The notes beneath the pieces were generated by a model that was not told the origin of the DNA, did no database searches, and saw only the letters and a list, made by a program, of their open reading frames with translations. A stretch of 36,421 nucleotides of DNA. Source: Akkermansiaceae bacterium (GTDB taxonomy: Bacteria > Verrucomicrobiota > Verrucomicrobiia > Verrucomicrobiales > Akkermansiaceae). Location of the stretch: contig JAPKDA010000014.1 of assembly GCA_028822695.1 (NCBI GenBank), positions 1-36,421 of the forward strand, written 5' to 3'. The translations under genes were made by a program, and so were the position numbers. This document shows positions 34,101 to 36,421 of the stretch, in pieces (positions within the stretch are counted from its first letter, which is position 1; each line of letters begins with the position of its first letter).

Positions 34101-35540
34101 ATGACGGTCGCCCTCGTCCACTACCACCTCCGCTCCGGTGGAGTCACCCGGGTCCTCGAAGCCCAATCCGCGGCCCTCCAGTCCGCCGGTGTCGAACACA
34201 TCATCCTCTCCGGCACCCGCTACGAAGGCTCCAGCCACCTCCCCGTCGTGGTTGTTCCGGAACTCGACTACAGCACCGACGACCACCCCGACCTTTCCGC
34301 CAAGCTCCAATCTGCGACAAAAGAAGCGCTCGGCGAGGTTCCCGCTCTCTGGCATTTCCATAACCCCACCCTCGGAAAGAACGGCGCCTTCCCCCGACTC
34401 ATCACCGACCTCCTCGAGTCCGGGCAACGCATTCTCTTCCAACACCACGACTTCGCGGAAGACGGACGACCGACCAACTACCGCCTGCTCGAACACCACG
34501 ACCAACTCTACCCGCTCGCCCCGCAAGCCCACTACGCCTTCATCAACTCCCGCGACCTCAACCTTCTCCTCGAGGCTGGAATCCCCGCTGCGCACTGCCA
34601 CCTCCTCCCCAATGCCGTCACCGCTCCGGGCAAACCCACTCCTCCCTCCACCGACAACGATCAACACCTCGTCCTCTACCCGGTCCGCGGCATTCGCCGC
34701 AAAAACCTCGGCGAACTCTGTCTCCTCGCCGCGCTCGCCCCGGAGAACACCCAGTTCGCCCTCACCATCGCTCCCGCAAATCCCCAGTGGCGCCCGGTCT
34801 ACGACCAGTGGGTCGACTTCTCCAACGAACTCGGCCTCCCCGTCCTCTTCGACGTCTCCGGCAAGGTCCCTCCGGCCCCCGGAGCAGACCCCAGCTTCCC
34901 CTCGTGGCTCGAACACGCCACACACCTCATGACCTGCTCCATCGCGGAAGGCTTCGGCCTCGCCTTCCTCGAACCAATCACTCTCGATAAACCCCTCTTC
35001 GGTCGCGACCTCCCCGAGATCACCAGCGACTTCACCAAGGAAGGGATCGCGCTCGGCTCGCTCTACGACGACCTCCTCGTTCCGCTCGATTGGATCGATC
35101 AGGAACAGCTGCACACCGAACTCGAGAAGCAACTCCGCAACAGCTACGCCGTCTACGGTCAAGCGGTCGACGAGGAAATCCTCGATCGCGCCTGGGACTC
35201 CCTCCTTCTTGGTGACTACGCCGACTTCGGAAACCTCCCCGAATCCATTCAACGCTCCGTCATCCAACAAGCCCTCCTCCTTCCTGACGAAGTCATGGTC
35301 GGTGTCGCCGGCGAATGCCAACCGCTGCAGGATTGGCTCGTCGCGAGCCTACAAGAGACATCCTCCACCTCCCCCGTCGAAACCCTCGAGCCCTACAGCC
35401 TGCCCATTTACGGCGACGCCCTCGTCGGGATCTACGCCGCACTGCTGGAATCCATTCCCGCGCCACCACAGTGGATCCCTCCCCAGGCTGTCCTCGACCA
35501 ATTCCTCGAACCCGAGCGCTTCCACTTCCTCCGCACCTGA
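34101..35540 (+). CDS. GT4-like glycosyltransferase
   Basis: 479 residues from the ATG at 34101; a TTG at 34092 overlapping the previous stop would add three residues. MTVALVHYHLRSGGVTRVLE is the N-terminal GT-B strand and Gly-rich loop. The mid-part HLLPNAV and LVLYPVRGIRRKNLGEL, and the donor-site block MTCSIAEGFGLAFLEPITLD with the E-x7-E pair, show a GT4-type retaining enzyme. A C-terminal tail of about 100 residues (after about 375) has no clear domain. It may glucosylate the product of the GT81 enzyme or another acceptor; this is inference. Same strand and tight spacing with the GT81 and HAD genes. Confidence 0.82.
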   Translation: MTVALVHYHLRSGGVTRVLEAQSAALQSAGVEHIILSGTRYEGSSHLPVVVVPELDYSTDDHPDLSAKLQSATKEALGEVPALWHFHNPTLGKNGAFPRLITDLLESGQRILFQHHDFAEDGRPTNYRLLEHHDQLYPLAPQAHYAFINSRDLNLLLEAGIPAAHCHLLPNAVTAPGKPTPPSTDNDQHLVLYPVRGIRRKNLGELCLLAALAPENTQFALTIAPANPQWRPVYDQWVDFSNELGLPVLFDVSGKVPPAPGADPSFPSWLEHATHLMTCSIAEGFGLAFLEPITLDKPLFGRDLPEITSDFTKEGIALGSLYDDLLVPLDWIDQEQLHTELEKQLRNSYAVYGQAVDEEILDRAWDSLLLGDYADFGNLPESIQRSVIQQALLLPDEVMVGVAGECQPLQDWLVASLQETSSTSPVETLEPYSLPIYGDALVGIYAALLESIPAPPQWIPPQAVLDQFLEPERFHFLRT

Positions 35541-35543
35541 CCC

Positions 35544-36407
35544 ATGCATCCTCTCTCTTCCATCCTCCGGGATCGCTCCGAGCCCCTCCCGCCGCTCCCC
35601 ACGGACGAAGATCCGAGACTGCCCCGCATGGAAGGAATCCGCTGCGTCGTCTTCGACATCTACGGCACCCTCATCGTCTCCGGCTCCGGCGACATCGGAA
35701 TCACCGATGCCTCGCAGAAGGAAAGTGCCCTCCGCACTATCCTCGCCGATCTCAACTTCCCCGAACTCCCCGCCGAACGGTCCATCACCGACCGCTTCAC
35801 CGAACTCATCCTCACCTCCCACGCGGAGTCCAAGAAGGAAGGGATCCTCTACCCCGAAGTCGAAGTGCGCGAACTCTGGAAGGAACTCCTCAACGAATTC
35901 CACCCCGACTCCGAAACAACTCCCGAGAAAATCGAATCCCTCGCCATCGCCTACGAACTCGCCACCAACCCCGTCTGGCCCATGCCCGGCGCCGCCGAAA
36001 TTCTCGCCACCCTCCGCGAACTCTCCCTCCCTCTCGGCATCGTCTCCAACGCCCAGTTCTACACCCCCCTTCTCTTTGAAGCGTTCTTCGATGCCGATCT
36101 CCAACAACTCGGCTTCGATCCCGCACTCTCCTTCTTCTCTTACGAACACCGCCGCGGCAAACCCGGCACCTGGCTCTACGAACAACTCCGCGACGCCCTC
36201 GCCACCCGCGGCATTGCTCCCGAGGAAACCCTCTACGTCGGCAACGACGCCCTCAAAGACATCCACGCTGCCGCCACCATCGGTTTCAAAACAGCCCTCT
36301 TCGCCGGCGATCTCCGCTCCCTCCGCTGGCGTAAAAATGAGCCCAACCTCATCCCCCCCAACGCCATCCTCACCGACCTCCGCCAAATCTCCCAAATCGT
36401 GGCGTGA
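35544..36407 (+). CDS. HAD-superfamily hydrolase (phosphatase-like)
   Basis: 287 residues. HAD motif I is VVFDIYGTLI with nucleophile D38; the second position carries Tyr (D-I-Y-G-T) instead of the more common Asp, as in haloacid-dehalogenase-like and some phosphatase branches. Motif II is IVSNAQ, motif III is the Lys in RRGKPGTWLY, and motif IV is LYVGNDALKDIHAA. A helical cap (about 60-140) lies between I and II. In this context it could remove the phosphate from glucosyl-3-phosphoglycerate, the role of GpgP, but known GpgP enzymes are often of other HAD subfamilies or phosphoglycerate-mutase-like. The ATG follows the glycosyltransferase stop by 3 nt. Confidence 0.85.
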   Translation: MHPLSSILRDRSEPLPPLPTDEDPRLPRMEGIRCVVFDIYGTLIVSGSGDIGITDASQKESALRTILADLNFPELPAERSITDRFTELILTSHAESKKEGILYPEVEVRELWKELLNEFHPDSETTPEKIESLAIAYELATNPVWPMPGAAEILATLRELSLPLGIVSNAQFYTPLLFEAFFDADLQQLGFDPALSFFSYEHRRGKPGTWLYEQLRDALATRGIAPEETLYVGNDALKDIHAAATIGFKTALFAGDLRSLRWRKNEPNLIPPNAILTDLRQISQIVA

Positions 36408-36421
36408 CCCGCCTGCCCTCC

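Noticed and set aside
33978-36395. Long minus-strand open frames (about 447 and 348 codons) opposite the GT4-like and HAD genes
   Set aside because: Same antisense effect of C-ending codons; no domain, no start context, and the plus-strand genes carry catalytic motifs.
1-36421. CRISPR arrays, tRNA/rRNA genes, transposases or integrases
   Set aside because: No regular repeat-spacer pattern, no cloverleaf with CCA-type end, and no transposase or integrase motifs found on either strand.

Overview
The window is GC-rich bacterial chromosome packed with short-spaced genes on both strands. Many genes lack a strong Shine-Dalgarno sequence, and several start at GTG or TTG. Gene content suggests the PVC superphylum, most likely a Verrucomicrobium. 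The pointers are a lipoprotein with a thioredoxin fold plus an SHD1-like C-terminal domain, a eukaryote-type HisA, a GspE/GspF pair without adjacent pilins, a chlamydia/verrucomicrobia-style putative Na+/H+ antiporter, DUF2752 and GYF_2/DUF4190 proteins, and a six-EF-hand secreted protein. This placement is inferred from protein families only; there is no rRNA in the window.

Left part (1-12.8 kb) is mostly housekeeping: a broken or truncated CAP-domain lipoprotein, hisS-aspS, an outer-membrane barrel protein, an EF-hand protein, metF, an AsmA-like membrane protein, scpA-nadD, a TPR protein, a dCMP-deaminase-family enzyme and a YyaL/DUF255 thioredoxin-domain protein. A 452-bp gene-free stretch (12772-13223) follows. 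It contains an AT-rich block and a strong hairpin followed by a T-rich tract, which I read as a possible small RNA with its terminator.

Middle part (13.2-28.5 kb): a PpiD/SurA-like membrane-anchored chaperone, a TPR protein and metG; then on the minus strand trxB, gspE/pilB and gspF/pilC; the SHD1 lipoprotein; a putative Na+/H+ antiporter and riboflavin synthase on plus. A minus-strand group of poorly known membrane proteins follows (coiled-coil tail-anchored protein, a tiny single-helix ORF that may be frameshifted, GYF_2/DUF4190, DUF2752), then a eukaryote-type HisA overlapping an MtfA-like peptidase by 4 nt.

Right part (28.5-36.4 kb) is the most interesting. Two divergent operons flank 31.75-31.92 kb. 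The minus operon encodes a GT4 glycosyltransferase and a GH13_18 sugar phosphorylase of the glucosylglycerate/sucrose phosphorylase kind, overlapping ATGA. The plus operon encodes an M20-fold protein lacking key metal/catalytic residues, a GT81 glucosyl-3-phosphoglycerate-synthase-like enzyme, a second GT4-like glycosyltransferase and a HAD phosphatase. A near-perfect sigma-54 promoter sequence precedes the plus operon. Together they look like a system making, and by phosphorolysis reusing, glucosylglycerate or a related glucoside. The 3' end of the phosphorylase gene abuts a truncated, frameshifted relic of a formylglycine-generating-enzyme-like gene, so this junction may be the edge of an inserted block.
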